Shown here: positions 7,953 to 16,672 of the stretch, piece by piece
How the letters are laid out: every line of letters begins with the position of its first letter
Numbering within the stretch: position 1 is the first letter of the stretch
NCBI GenBank assembly: GCA_013112575.1
Contig: JABFGG010000001.1
Coordinates: 62,001 to 126,000 of the forward strand
DNA: 64,000 bases
Source: Chloroflexota bacterium
GTDB taxonomy: Bacteria > Chloroflexota > Anaerolineae > Anaerolineales > UBA11579
Direction: 5' to 3'
Made by a program: the position numbers and the translations under genes
The notes under the pieces: generated by a model
The model's database searches: none
What the model saw: only the letters and a program-made list of their open reading frames with translations
What the model was told of the DNA's origin: nothing

Positions 7953-8753
7953 ATGCGCACATTTGATTCATTAGGAAAAAAGAAGACTGTTATTGGCTTG
8001 ATCCACCTGGTGCCTTTGCCAGGGACGCCCTATTTTGAAGAGGGCAATTTTAAAAAAGCAATGGATAAAGCCATCGGGGATGCCAAGTCCCTTGAGGCAG
8101 GGGGAGCAGATGGCTGCCTCGTACAAACTGTAGATCGCGTTTACCCCATAGAAGACGAAGCTGATTACGCTCGTGTGGCGTCTTTCTCGGCTATTGTTCA
8201 CGAAGTCATCAAGGCCACAGGCCCAGAATTTCAAGTGGGGGTTCAGATCATGTGGAATGCTTTGCATGCATCCTTAGGTGTGGCGCATGCTTTAGGCGCC
8301 TCTTTCCTGCGCTGCGCTGCCCTAGTAGGCGTCAGCGATTCGCCCTATGGGCACATTCAAGGGGACCCGATCAAATTTCTCAATTATCGCAAACAATTAG
8401 GAGCCGAACGCATAAAGTTGATCGCTGAGGTCGATGGTATGCATTTCCGATCCCCTGATGGCAAAGCGACTATAGATCTGGCACGCATGGCTATGCATGT
8501 TGGTGCGCATGGTGTTGAAATCGCACATGAAGATGAGGAGCTTAACAATCGTACAGTAGCAGATATCAAAGCGAAGTTACCCGACCTGCCGGTTTTCCTT
8601 GGTGGCAAAACCAATCATGAAAATGCTGCCCGGCGCATGCAGCTCGCCGATGGTGCCTTTGTAGGCTCTTGTCTGGAGAAGGGTGGCTGGGGTTCTGCCA
8701 TTGACGTTGATCTGGTCAAGGAGTACGTCGAGATCGTCCAATCTATTTCATAA
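7953..8753 (+). CDS. BtpA/SgcQ family protein
   Basis: 266 residues of the BtpA/SgcQ family, a TIM-barrel-like fold. Recognised from GLIHLVPLPGTP near the N-terminus, a conserved GADGCLVQ segment, the central NALHASLGVAHALGASFLR region and a GGKTNHENA segment near the end. BtpA was described as a photosystem I assembly or stability factor in cyanobacteria, but homologues such as SgcQ occur in sugar-utilisation operons of non-photosynthetic bacteria, where an enzymatic role is likely but not established. Here it sits between a dehydrogenase and SIS-domain proteins, supporting a role in carbohydrate metabolism. The length is normal for the family. Confidence 0.88.
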   Translation: MRTFDSLGKKKTVIGLIHLVPLPGTPYFEEGNFKKAMDKAIGDAKSLEAGGADGCLVQTVDRVYPIEDEADYARVASFSAIVHEVIKATGPEFQVGVQIMWNALHASLGVAHALGASFLRCAALVGVSDSPYGHIQGDPIKFLNYRKQLGAERIKLIAEVDGMHFRSPDGKATIDLARMAMHVGAHGVEIAHEDEELNNRTVADIKAKLPDLPVFLGGKTNHENAARRMQLADGAFVGSCLEKGGWGSAIDVDLVKEYVEIVQSIS

Positions 8754-8799
8754 TCAATTTTCCACTGCAATTGAGTGGTTTACGAGTTCGGAGAAAACA

Positions 8800-9888
8800 A
8801 TGGAACCTATGAAGCCTGAAGTAATGGTGCGGCAGGTAAATGACATACCCGTACTGAATAGCGAACAGACCAAGCATTTTGATGAAAATGTCATTGGGGC
8901 GCTGAGTGCTGAAGAAATGAAATCTATCAAGCGCGTGTACATCACCGGCGATGGAGACTCATACCACGCCGCACGTGCGCAGGAGATGTTCTTTGAGAAT
9001 ATCGCAGGTATCCCTTGCGAGCCAATGAGCGCCCAACGTTTTCTGGATTATGGCGCTGAATGGACAAAGCTTGGAAATGGGAACGTGCTGGTTGTAGCGA
9101 TTTCTGCATCTGGACGAACAAAGCGCGGTTTGCAGTCAATGGCACGCGCCAAGGAATTTGGTGCACTAACCCTGGCTTTAACCGGAACAAAGGGGAGTGA
9201 TTTTACGGAAACTGGTGAGCGCGTAGTGGTCGTTGACCTGCCTGATTTTGGCCGTTCTCCCGGTATACGTACTTACAATGCCAGCCTGATGGGCTTAGCT
9301 CTGTTGGCGCTAAGGTTAGGGGAAGCGCACGGAAAATATGATAGCGCCTATGTTGATCAAATGCATGAGGAGATTATTGGCTTGAGTAGCATGATGCAGG
9401 CTACCCTTGAAGCAGTTGAAGCACCCGCCAAAGAAGCCTCTGTCGCCTGGCAAGATGCTCCCATGGAGGCATGGTTGGGCAGCGGGCCCAGTTATGGAAC
9501 AGCCTTGTTCTCAGCAGCTAAAGTAGTGGAAGCCGCAGGTGTCTTTGCCATTGGTCAGGACCTGGAAGAATGGGCACATGTGGAGCGCTTTGCCTATCCG
9601 GATGATATGCCGGTGGTCATCATCGCGCCCCCAGGTCGTAGCCACTGGCGCGCGGTATTGTTAGCTGATCAGGTCAAAAAACTCGGCCACCGGGTAGGTG
9701 CAGTCATCCAGGATGGGGATGACGAGATTGGCAAACACGCTGACTTCATTTTCCCTGTTATGGGCGAAGTCCGTGAGGAACTGTCTCCGCTTGTGTATCA
9801 CTTCCCCTCCAATTTCTTTGCGGCGCAAATGGCAGAGAATCTGGACCGAATGCTGTTCCAAACCAACCGCACTGACCATAGCTGGTAA
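8800..9888 (+). CDS. Double-SIS sugar isomerase/deaminase-like protein, paralogue A
   Basis: 362 residues from the ATG at 8800, preceded by GGAG. The longer open frame upstream overlaps the BtpA gene and is not counted. Two SIS (sugar isomerase) domains are visible. The first has GDGDSYHAA at about residues 50-58 followed by SASGRT; the second begins GSGPSYGTA and contains EEWAHVE, in the place where GlmS-type isomerases carry their catalytic loop. Such proteins isomerise, deaminate or deglycate phosphorylated (amino)sugars. It is the first of three homologous tandem genes. Confidence 0.85.
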   Translation: MEPMKPEVMVRQVNDIPVLNSEQTKHFDENVIGALSAEEMKSIKRVYITGDGDSYHAARAQEMFFENIAGIPCEPMSAQRFLDYGAEWTKLGNGNVLVVAISASGRTKRGLQSMARAKEFGALTLALTGTKGSDFTETGERVVVVDLPDFGRSPGIRTYNASLMGLALLALRLGEAHGKYDSAYVDQMHEEIIGLSSMMQATLEAVEAPAKEASVAWQDAPMEAWLGSGPSYGTALFSAAKVVEAAGVFAIGQDLEEWAHVERFAYPDDMPVVIIAPPGRSHWRAVLLADQVKKLGHRVGAVIQDGDDEIGKHADFIFPVMGEVREELSPLVYHFPSNFFAAQMAENLDRMLFQTNRTDHSW

Positions 9889-9912
9889 ATGTATGAGAGA
9901 AAGAACTAATTT

Positions 9913-11007
9913 ATGGAACCAATGAAGCCAGATGTGCTGGTAAAACAGGTGGAGAGTTTGCCTGAGTTGATCCGTGAAGAGACCAGGAGATTCTTTGCCG
10001 TGGTGCAGGATGCTTTTGATGTTGGAGAGTTATCCAAGGTAAACCGCGTTTTCATCACAGGTGATGGTGATTCTTACCACGCTGCAGAAGCTGTTGCACT
10101 GGCTTTTGAGGAGATTGCTGGTGTGCCTTGCGAGGCGATCAGCGCGCAACGGTTTTTGGACTATAGCGCTGAATTCATGCCGATCTATTCTTCCTCCAGT
10201 ACGCTTGCAATTGCGGTTTCAGCCAGCGGGCGCACCGAGCGTGGTGTGCAAGCACTGGAGCGCGCCAATGAACCTGGGGCGATGACTGTGGCCCTCACGG
10301 GGCAGGCAGGTAGCCCTTTCACGGAAACGGCAAAAAAATCAATTGTGGTTGATATTCCTGATTTTGGACCTTCGCCAGGTATCCGCACTTACAATGCCAA
10401 CTTGATCGGTCTCTTGCTACTGGCGATCCACATTGGTGTATCCAAAAACCGGTTGAGTGCAGATGAAACTGAGGCCTTGCTGGCAGAACTTGAGAGTTTA
10501 GATACGGTGATGCAGGCAACACTGGAGGCCAGTAAGGAACTTGCCAAACAAACCGTGGCAGCCTGGCAGGACGCTGACAGAATGATGTTTGTCGGGAGCG
10601 GGCCAAGTTACGGGACCGCACTGTTTGCGGCGGCCAAGGTTGTGGAGGCTGCCGGAGTGTTCGCGGTTGGACAAGACCTGGAAGAATGGTCACACGTTGA
10701 ACGTTTTTCCCATCCACATGACTTGCATGATATGCCTATGGTCATCTTTGCTCCCCCAGGACGAAGCCATTGGCGCGCTATTCTCCTGGCAGAGTTGGGT
10801 AAGTCATTGGGGCGGCGTGTGGCAGTTGTAATAAAAGAAGGGGATGATGAGATGGCCGAGCATGCGGACATCGTTTTCCCTGTAAAAGGCGAAATGCGTG
10901 AAGCCTTTTCACCTCTGGTTTATCACATCATGGCGAACTATTTTGCATCCTACCTGACTGAAGCCTTGGGGCGCATGTGTTTCCGCAGCGACCAACGAGC
11001 AGGCTAA
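9913..11007 (+). CDS. Double-SIS sugar isomerase/deaminase-like protein, paralogue B
   Basis: 364 residues, aligned with paralogue A over its whole length: the same GDGDSYHAA, SASGRTERG, GPSPGIRTYNA, GSGPSYGTA and PPGRSHWRA segments. It has EEWSHVE where the other two have EEWAHVE, and a short insertion (SHPHDLHD) after it, so the copies have diverged around the likely active site. It starts 24 bp after paralogue A. The three copies may form a hetero-oligomer or act on different intermediates; this is inference. Confidence 0.85.
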   Translation: MEPMKPDVLVKQVESLPELIREETRRFFAVVQDAFDVGELSKVNRVFITGDGDSYHAAEAVALAFEEIAGVPCEAISAQRFLDYSAEFMPIYSSSSTLAIAVSASGRTERGVQALERANEPGAMTVALTGQAGSPFTETAKKSIVVDIPDFGPSPGIRTYNANLIGLLLLAIHIGVSKNRLSADETEALLAELESLDTVMQATLEASKELAKQTVAAWQDADRMMFVGSGPSYGTALFAAAKVVEAAGVFAVGQDLEEWSHVERFSHPHDLHDMPMVIFAPPGRSHWRAILLAELGKSLGRRVAVVIKEGDDEMAEHADIVFPVKGEMREAFSPLVYHIMANYFASYLTEALGRMCFRSDQRAG

Positions 11008-11009
11008 TA

Positions 11010-12113
11010 ATGAGATCGTTAGATACCCAAATCCTTATAAATCAGATCAACGACCTGCCGACGGTGAACCGTGAGCAGGTCAGTGAGATCGATCGCAGAG
11101 TGCGCACGGTACTCTCGCCTTTGGAATTCCTTTCAATTCGCCGGGTGTTCATCACGGGTGATGGCGATTCTTACCACGCTGCCCGAGCCACCGAACTGGC
11201 TTTTGAAGAGATTGCCCAAATGGATTGTGAGCCACTAAGTGCCCAACGTTTTTTGGATTACAAAGCGGCCTTCATCAAATCCTGGGCCCCGCACGACAAC
11301 CTTGTGATGGCAGTGTCTGCTGGTGGTCGCACAGAACGCGGCGTGCAAGCCATGGAGCGTGCCAAAGAGTATGGTGCCATGACCGTGGCTGTAACAGGTA
11401 CCCCTGACAGCCCCTTTGCGCAAACTGGGGAACGGATCATCATGGTCGACCTGCCGGATTTTGGTCCGTCTCCCGGCATTCGTACCTACAATGCCAGTTT
11501 GATCGGTTTGCTCTTGATGGCTATTCGTATTGGGGAGCTAAAAGACCGTTACCACCAAACTGAAGCCAATGCCATGAGGCAAGAGATGACCGACCTGGAT
11601 AGCATCATGCAAGCGACTATTGAGGCCTGCGAAAAGCCAGCTCGAGAAGCAGCGGAGGCTTTCAAAGGTGCCCCGGTATATATGTATTTGGGCAGTGGCC
11701 CCAGCTACGGCACGGCATTGTTCTCAGCTGCCAAGGTAGTTGAAACCGCCAACGAATTTGCATTCGGGCAGGATCTTGAGGAGTGGGCACACGTCGAGAA
11801 CCTGGCCTATCCCGATGACATGCCAACGTTTGTCATTGCCCCGCCAGGCCGCAGTCACTGGCGCGCGGCAAAGTTGGCAGAAACAGCTAAAGAGCGCGGC
11901 CGTCGTGTTGTCGTTGTGGTTCAGGATGGGGATGATGAGATCGCCAAACATGCGGATTTTGTGCTGCCTGTGATGGGTGAGGTGCGGGAAGCATTTTCTC
12001 CACTGGTTTATCACATTGGCATGGACCTTTTCGCCACCTACCTAACGGAAGCATTTGGTCGCAAAGTGTTCCAAACAGATAACCCGGCCTTTGCCCAATT
12101 TGCCGGTCAATAA
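11010..12113 (+). CDS. Double-SIS sugar isomerase/deaminase-like protein, paralogue C
   Basis: 367 residues counted from the ATG at 11010, two bases after the stop codon of paralogue B. An in-frame extension upstream would overlap B by 31 bp and has no homology to A or B. It has the same two-SIS layout, with GDGDSYHAA, SAGGRTERG (Ala-Gly where the others have Ala-Ser), GSGPSYGTA and EEWAHVE. The close spacing of all three genes points to stepwise tandem duplication within the operon and coordinated expression. Confidence 0.85.
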   Translation: MRSLDTQILINQINDLPTVNREQVSEIDRRVRTVLSPLEFLSIRRVFITGDGDSYHAARATELAFEEIAQMDCEPLSAQRFLDYKAAFIKSWAPHDNLVMAVSAGGRTERGVQAMERAKEYGAMTVAVTGTPDSPFAQTGERIIMVDLPDFGPSPGIRTYNASLIGLLLMAIRIGELKDRYHQTEANAMRQEMTDLDSIMQATIEACEKPAREAAEAFKGAPVYMYLGSGPSYGTALFSAAKVVETANEFAFGQDLEEWAHVENLAYPDDMPTFVIAPPGRSHWRAAKLAETAKERGRRVVVVVQDGDDEIAKHADFVLPVMGEVREAFSPLVYHIGMDLFATYLTEAFGRKVFQTDNPAFAQFAGQ

Positions 12114-12127
12114 GGAATTTCAAAGAC

Positions 12128-12532
12128 ATGCAAAAAGTAACTTTACGTACCAGCCAGCGCCAGGAAATGGTGAACTTACTTGAAGATGTGCAATCCGTTG
12201 TCTCCGAAAGCGGGGTAGAAGAAGGTATGTGCTTCGTGTATTGTCCTCACACAACCGGTGGACTGGTAGTCAACTCTTATATGGACCCCAACACACCTAA
12301 AGATATCACCTTTGAAATGGATCGTCTGGTGCCGACACGTGTGGATTTCTTCCACATCAACGACACACCATCAGATGCAGCGGCACATGTTAAAGCCAGC
12401 CTGGTAGGCATCAGCCAGACCTTTATTGTGTCTGAAGGCAAACTACAATTAGGCCATTCCCAGGGGATATTGTTTGCAGAATTTGATGGCCCCCGCGACC
12501 GCCACGTTATGGTAAAAGTGGTTGCAGGATAA
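12128..12532 (+). CDS. YjbQ/UPF0047 family protein
   Basis: 134 residues, the usual length for this family. Family landmarks are CPHTTGGLVVN (residues 39-49), the SDAAAHVKASLVG segment with a conserved His, and the C-terminal GHSQGILFAEFDGPRDR. YjbQ proteins form a trimeric barrel and have been linked to a secondary thiamine-phosphate synthase activity that can mask thiE loss; their natural substrate is unsettled. The position between SIS proteins and a PfkB-like kinase, 14 bp after the third SIS gene, argues that here it belongs to the carbohydrate pathway. Confidence 0.88.
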   Translation: MQKVTLRTSQRQEMVNLLEDVQSVVSESGVEEGMCFVYCPHTTGGLVVNSYMDPNTPKDITFEMDRLVPTRVDFFHINDTPSDAAAHVKASLVGISQTFIVSEGKLQLGHSQGILFAEFDGPRDRHVMVKVVAG

Positions 12533-12556
12533 AACTACAAAATATTGGATCATGCA

Positions 12557-13531
12557 ATGAGTTCGGCAACTCACCAAAAAAATAAACCTACAAAAGTAGA
12601 TTACGTCGTTTATGGCAAGATCATCATCGATGACATCCGCTTAAAGTCCGGCGAGATCGTACGCGGGGTACTCGGTGGTGGTGGGCCGCAGGGGGCTTTT
12701 GGGCTTCGTCTTTGGGCTGACAAGGTTGGCTTCATGACCCGCTCAGGCACTGATATTGAAGAACAGTATGTGGACGATCTGGGAAAACTGGATATCGATC
12801 TTGCTGGGTATGTACAGTACGAGAAAATCCGTACGCCACGCAGCAGCATGTTCTACGATGAAAATGAGTACATCGAGAACCAGGAACGCGAAGGGCCAGT
12901 CATGGTCGTCACGCGCGAGGAATTTTTAGAACTCCTGAACCAGCGACTAACCTTGCCAGAACATTACAGGACACCGAAAGCCGTTCACCTTATCACCGAG
13001 TTTGCCAATGAACCCATGGCGCTTGATGCCCTGGAACTGCGTGAAAAAGGTGCTACCTATTCGCTGGAGCCGATCATTGATTTCCGTGAATGGACCAACA
13101 AAGAAGAAATGCTGAAGGCTTTTCCTAAGGTTGATATTATTTCACCTGACTGGCCGTCGGCCAGCGGCATCGCCAAGAGCGACGATCCATTGACCGTGAT
13201 GAAGTATTGGAGCAAACTCGGGGCGCGAGCCGTAACAGTACGACATGGTGAACATGGTTCTTACGCCTGGGACCGTGCCCATGATCGCATCTATCATATT
13301 CCGGCAACCCCTGTTGAAGTCGTTGACGTGACCGGTGCCGGGAATTCTTATGGTGGTGGCTGGTGCTATGGTTGGACAGAAACCGGCGAAGCCCGGCAGG
13401 CCGCCTGTTACGGGGCCGTATCTGCCTGGTTCCTTGTTGGCCGGGTTGGTTTACCAACCATGAATGATGAACTGCGCAATCAGGCCTATATCTTATTGGA
13501 ACGTACGTTGGAAAGTGTTCGTGAACTCTAA
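12557..13531 (+). CDS. PfkB/ribokinase-like protein with Asn in place of the catalytic Asp
   Basis: 324 residues from the ATG at 12557; a TTG 12 bp upstream is also in frame. The fold signatures are an N-terminal substrate-binding GGGG run (about residues 40-43) and the C-terminal nucleotide and anion-hole motif DVTGAGN at 257-263. Carbohydrate kinases normally have GAGD, where Asp is the catalytic base; this protein has Asn263. That resembles the Mak32-like branch of the superfamily. It may be a kinase with altered chemistry, a hydrolase-like enzyme or a non-catalytic partner. It directly follows YjbQ and precedes an ABC exporter. Confidence 0.85.
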   Translation: MSSATHQKNKPTKVDYVVYGKIIIDDIRLKSGEIVRGVLGGGGPQGAFGLRLWADKVGFMTRSGTDIEEQYVDDLGKLDIDLAGYVQYEKIRTPRSSMFYDENEYIENQEREGPVMVVTREEFLELLNQRLTLPEHYRTPKAVHLITEFANEPMALDALELREKGATYSLEPIIDFREWTNKEEMLKAFPKVDIISPDWPSASGIAKSDDPLTVMKYWSKLGARAVTVRHGEHGSYAWDRAHDRIYHIPATPVEVVDVTGAGNSYGGGWCYGWTETGEARQAACYGAVSAWFLVGRVGLPTMNDELRNQAYILLERTLESVREL

Positions 13532-13534
13532 TCG

Positions 13535-14488
13535 ATGATTGAAACCAAAGATCTAACTAAACGCTTCGGCACCTTTACCGCTGTAGACAATATCAACCTC
13601 AAGCTGGAGCCTGGCGAGATTTATGGATTGCTGGGACCCAATGGGGCGGGAAAAACCACGACCATTTCGATGATCCTTGGTACGCTGGTTCCTACTAAAG
13701 GGGAGATATTTGTCTTTGGTCAAACTCTGAGTAGTGATCCCTTTGCCATCAAGCGGCGCATTGGTGTTGTGGCTGAAAGCCAAGCTTTTTATCGTGAAAT
13801 GACGGCCTGGGAATATCTCATGTTTTTTGCCGAACTCTACCAGGCAGAAGAAGCCGAGCCCCGCGCTGAAGAGTTGTTGAGCGCAGTTGAACTCTGGGAT
13901 TGGCGAAACGGACTTATTGGTCAATTTTCAGCAGGTATGCGTCGCAAACTGGGCTTTGTGCGCGGCTTGATCCATTCCCCGGAAGCCTTGATCCTGGATG
14001 AACCCGTCGCCAATTTAGACCCTTATGGCATCCTGCAGATTCGTAAGATTTTACAGGCAGAACGCGATCTAGGACGCACTATCCTGATATCCTCACACAT
14101 CCTGTCGGAAGTGGAACAGACTGTAGATCGTGTGGGTATTATTTCTAAGGGACGCCTCATCATCGAAGACAATATGCATAATTTGCGTCAATTGGTTGGT
14201 GGTCGCCGTCGCATCGAGGTGGAACTGGTGGAATTGCCTAACAGCCTCGTCAGGCATTTGGAAGCCCTGGATTTCATTTCTGAAGTAATACAGGATAAAA
14301 GCAACTTGACGGTTTATACCTCCGAAGATCGCGACTATCGCAGCGATTTGGGTACAGCTTTGTCCCAGCAGGGGGCCATCGTGCAGGGCATGCGGGCCCA
14401 TGAAGCCAGCCTTGAGGAAGCCTTTATTACGATCACTGAACAGCATATCCGTGAGTGGGCAGGAGAACGTGAGCATGACGACAACTAA
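13535..14488 (+). CDS. ABC-2 type exporter ATP-binding protein (CcmA-like)
   Basis: 317 residues. Walker A GPNGAGKTT (about 34-42), the signature as FSAGMRRK (131-138) and Walker B LILDEP (152-157) are intact, followed by the H-loop SSHILSE. A C-terminal extension after residue 225 is common in ATPases of drug or lipid exporters. It is not of the sugar-import MalK/UgpC type, so it is unlikely to serve the CUT1 permeases upstream. It starts 3 bp after the kinase-like gene without its own Shine-Dalgarno sequence, suggesting translational coupling, and overlaps the next permease gene. Confidence 0.92.
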   Translation: MIETKDLTKRFGTFTAVDNINLKLEPGEIYGLLGPNGAGKTTTISMILGTLVPTKGEIFVFGQTLSSDPFAIKRRIGVVAESQAFYREMTAWEYLMFFAELYQAEEAEPRAEELLSAVELWDWRNGLIGQFSAGMRRKLGFVRGLIHSPEALILDEPVANLDPYGILQIRKILQAERDLGRTILISSHILSEVEQTVDRVGIISKGRLIIEDNMHNLRQLVGGRRRIEVELVELPNSLVRHLEALDFISEVIQDKSNLTVYTSEDRDYRSDLGTALSQQGAIVQGMRAHEASLEEAFITITEQHIREWAGEREHDDN

Positions 14489-15335
14489 TCTCTGGTTCCG
14501 TCATTGGCGTGACCGCTGGCACGCGGCCAATAGCATCCAGCGCCGAGCCAGCCAATCGGCTTTCTATGGCCTGGGTATTTACATTGCCATGAGTGCGGCC
14601 CTGGTAATTGCGGCGGTGTCTGTCAATAACACTCTCCAGTTCACCGAGCAGAATATTTTATTCGTCTCTCGGCAGCCGATCTTCTTGCCAATCCTGGTGA
14701 ACACGGTTATTACCTCTGTTTATCTGGCGATGATCACCACCATCAACGTATCCCGTGAGCGCGATCAGGGTACGCTCGAGACACTGGTGCAAGGCCCTGT
14801 GGATGGCTTTGCCTTTTTGCTGGGGAACTTCCTGGCTCAAATCAAGGTGTATGCAGCTTTGGCTCTGGTGGCCTTTGTCTGGTCTAACCTGTTGACCTGG
14901 CTGCTGCATCTTCAATTTTCGATTGAAGTTAGCATTGTCTTGCTGGCCTCTCTCGCAGCGGCTTCGGTAGTAATCGCTTTTGGGCTTTTTGTGGCTATGT
15001 GGGGTGGGCGTTCGCGCACAGCCCTGATCTATTTCACCCTTATTACATTATTGGTAATTGGCATCCAGCTCGCAGATCAGGTGGTTGCCGGCATTGTTCT
15101 GAGTCAGAACCCTTCATTCAATGATCCTCTGATCACCGTGCGCAATGTGTTGGGTGCGGTCAATGGGATTGTGAAATGGATTTCACCTTATTCCCAACTG
15201 GACCTGACGATGACGGCATTGGTTGATCGAGCATATTTGGATTTCTTCACACACATTGGTGTCATGCTAGTGCAGGCAACTGTGTTTCTGCTCGGCAGCG
15301 TGTGGCTTTTGGATCGTAAGGGAGTGCGCGACTGA
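14475..15335 (+). CDS. ABC-2 type membrane permease
   Basis: 286 residues with about six hydrophobic helices and the ABC-2 pattern of a periplasmic loop after TM1, with cytoplasmic 'NVSRERDQGTLETL' between TM2 and TM3. It begins at the ATG at 14475 inside the end of the ATPase gene (14-bp overlap); the longer open frame upstream is rejected. With the ATPase it would form a homodimeric exporter. It overlaps the next gene by 1 bp (TGATG), so ATPase, permease and the following anchored protein are one translational unit. Confidence 0.9.
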   Translation: MTTTNLWFRHWRDRWHAANSIQRRASQSAFYGLGIYIAMSAALVIAAVSVNNTLQFTEQNILFVSRQPIFLPILVNTVITSVYLAMITTINVSRERDQGTLETLVQGPVDGFAFLLGNFLAQIKVYAALALVAFVWSNLLTWLLHLQFSIEVSIVLLASLAAASVVIAFGLFVAMWGGRSRTALIYFTLITLLVIGIQLADQVVAGIVLSQNPSFNDPLITVRNVLGAVNGIVKWISPYSQLDLTMTALVDRAYLDFFTHIGVMLVQATVFLLGSVWLLDRKGVRD

Positions 15336-16657
15336 TGAAGATCTTAGTGCGCACAATCGGCGTTTTTGTTACTCTAACAATGGCCCTCTCAATAGTGTCT
15401 ACAAGTCACGCGCAAACCCAACCGCGTGAAGAAGAATTCGTTTACGCCACCACTTTTTTTGACGGCCTAGCATATTCGAGTGCGATGACACCCCCAGATG
15501 TTGACACTATATACATGATCGCCGATGTGCAGAATATCCTGGCTCCGCGGCGCACAATGATTTATTACTGGCCGATCACTAACCGCTACCTAGCTGATTG
15601 GGATTTGCTGAATGAGATCGTTGAGGGTGAGCTAGAGGTTTATCAGGGTGACGAACTTTTCACTTCAATCCCCTTGCAGGATTACGTCATTCAATATGAT
15701 GGCAACAATCCCCTGGAAACGTTGACGATCGGGCTTGGAGAAGAGGCGCTAAGTTTGCGGGCAGATTTTGAAGAGAAGTTTGATGCCTATCGCCAGGCAT
15801 TGTTCGACTATTACGATGCTGAGCAACAATACAGGGCAGAGTTGGACAGTATCCTCGCTAACAATGAGCCTGGCACTGTAGATCCAGCAGATTTGCCAGC
15901 CCGTCCAGAACCATTGCCCGATTTCAGTTTGCAAAGCACTGAGCCTAACAAGGCCTATCCTATCAACCTGCCGGTAGGACAGTACTCCCTTTTGATGCGC
16001 GATGAAAATGGCATCCCAGTAGCCAACAGCCGCCGGAATCTGGTTGTCTATTCGTTGGAGCAAACGGGGATTGCATATTCTGTGGTGCCACAAAGCCGTT
16101 GGACCCGCCCAGAAGATTCTGTATTCCCCAATGGTGTCATTTATGCGGTACCGGGTTCTACTCTCTACTTGCAACCATCACGCGAAAGTCTATATAACGA
16201 ACTATATTACACGCGCATGTTGGATCCCCAGGACCAGGTGGCGCGCGAAGATCGTACAAAATGGGTGCTGCACGATCCTTATCCCAATGCCACTCTGCGT
16301 GTTAGGGGAAGTGATGGCAGTGTACAGCAATTTGAGCCAGGCGCCTATTTTGTGCAGCAGCTTCAGGGTAGTGGCTTGGGATATGAAGTCATAGAATTTG
16401 ACCCAGAGTCGATGCCGCGGCCTTCATTTGAAGGCTTTTCGCTTTCGCTGAATCCTGAGAATCCTACCTATGTAGTTGAATTAATTGATGAGAATGGACA
16501 AGCTATTGCGGGGAGTCAGCGTGAAATCCGCATCTTGAACACAGAACGAGGCGGCCAGGTGTATGCCCTGGGGCTGTTGCCGCTGGTTGTGGGAGCCATT
16601 GTGTACGTGTCCCGCCGCCGGCAGGTAAGTGCAGTAGATGCCCATGCTGCCGAGTAA
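15335..16657 (+). CDS. Unknown exported protein anchored by a C-terminal membrane helix
   Basis: 440 residues. A signal peptide is predicted (hydrophobic stretch to about residue 25, then SHAQT), and a single C-terminal helix (about 413-430, LGLLPLVVGAIVYVS) is followed by RRR, so the body should face outside. A charged helical segment at about 145-185 is rich in Tyr, Asp, Glu and Gln. No family was recognised. Its start overlaps the stop of the ABC-2 permease by 1 bp, so it is probably an accessory subunit of that exporter or its extracellular partner. Function unknown. Confidence 0.8.
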   Translation: MKILVRTIGVFVTLTMALSIVSTSHAQTQPREEEFVYATTFFDGLAYSSAMTPPDVDTIYMIADVQNILAPRRTMIYYWPITNRYLADWDLLNEIVEGELEVYQGDELFTSIPLQDYVIQYDGNNPLETLTIGLGEEALSLRADFEEKFDAYRQALFDYYDAEQQYRAELDSILANNEPGTVDPADLPARPEPLPDFSLQSTEPNKAYPINLPVGQYSLLMRDENGIPVANSRRNLVVYSLEQTGIAYSVVPQSRWTRPEDSVFPNGVIYAVPGSTLYLQPSRESLYNELYYTRMLDPQDQVAREDRTKWVLHDPYPNATLRVRGSDGSVQQFEPGAYFVQQLQGSGLGYEVIEFDPESMPRPSFEGFSLSLNPENPTYVVELIDENGQAIAGSQREIRILNTERGGQVYALGLLPLVVGAIVYVSRRRQVSAVDAHAAE

Positions 16658-16672
16658 TAGGAAGATTACACA

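Noticed and set aside
8683..8799. In-frame extension of the first SIS gene
   Set aside because: It overlaps the end of the BtpA gene and has no resemblance to the N-termini of the other two paralogues.
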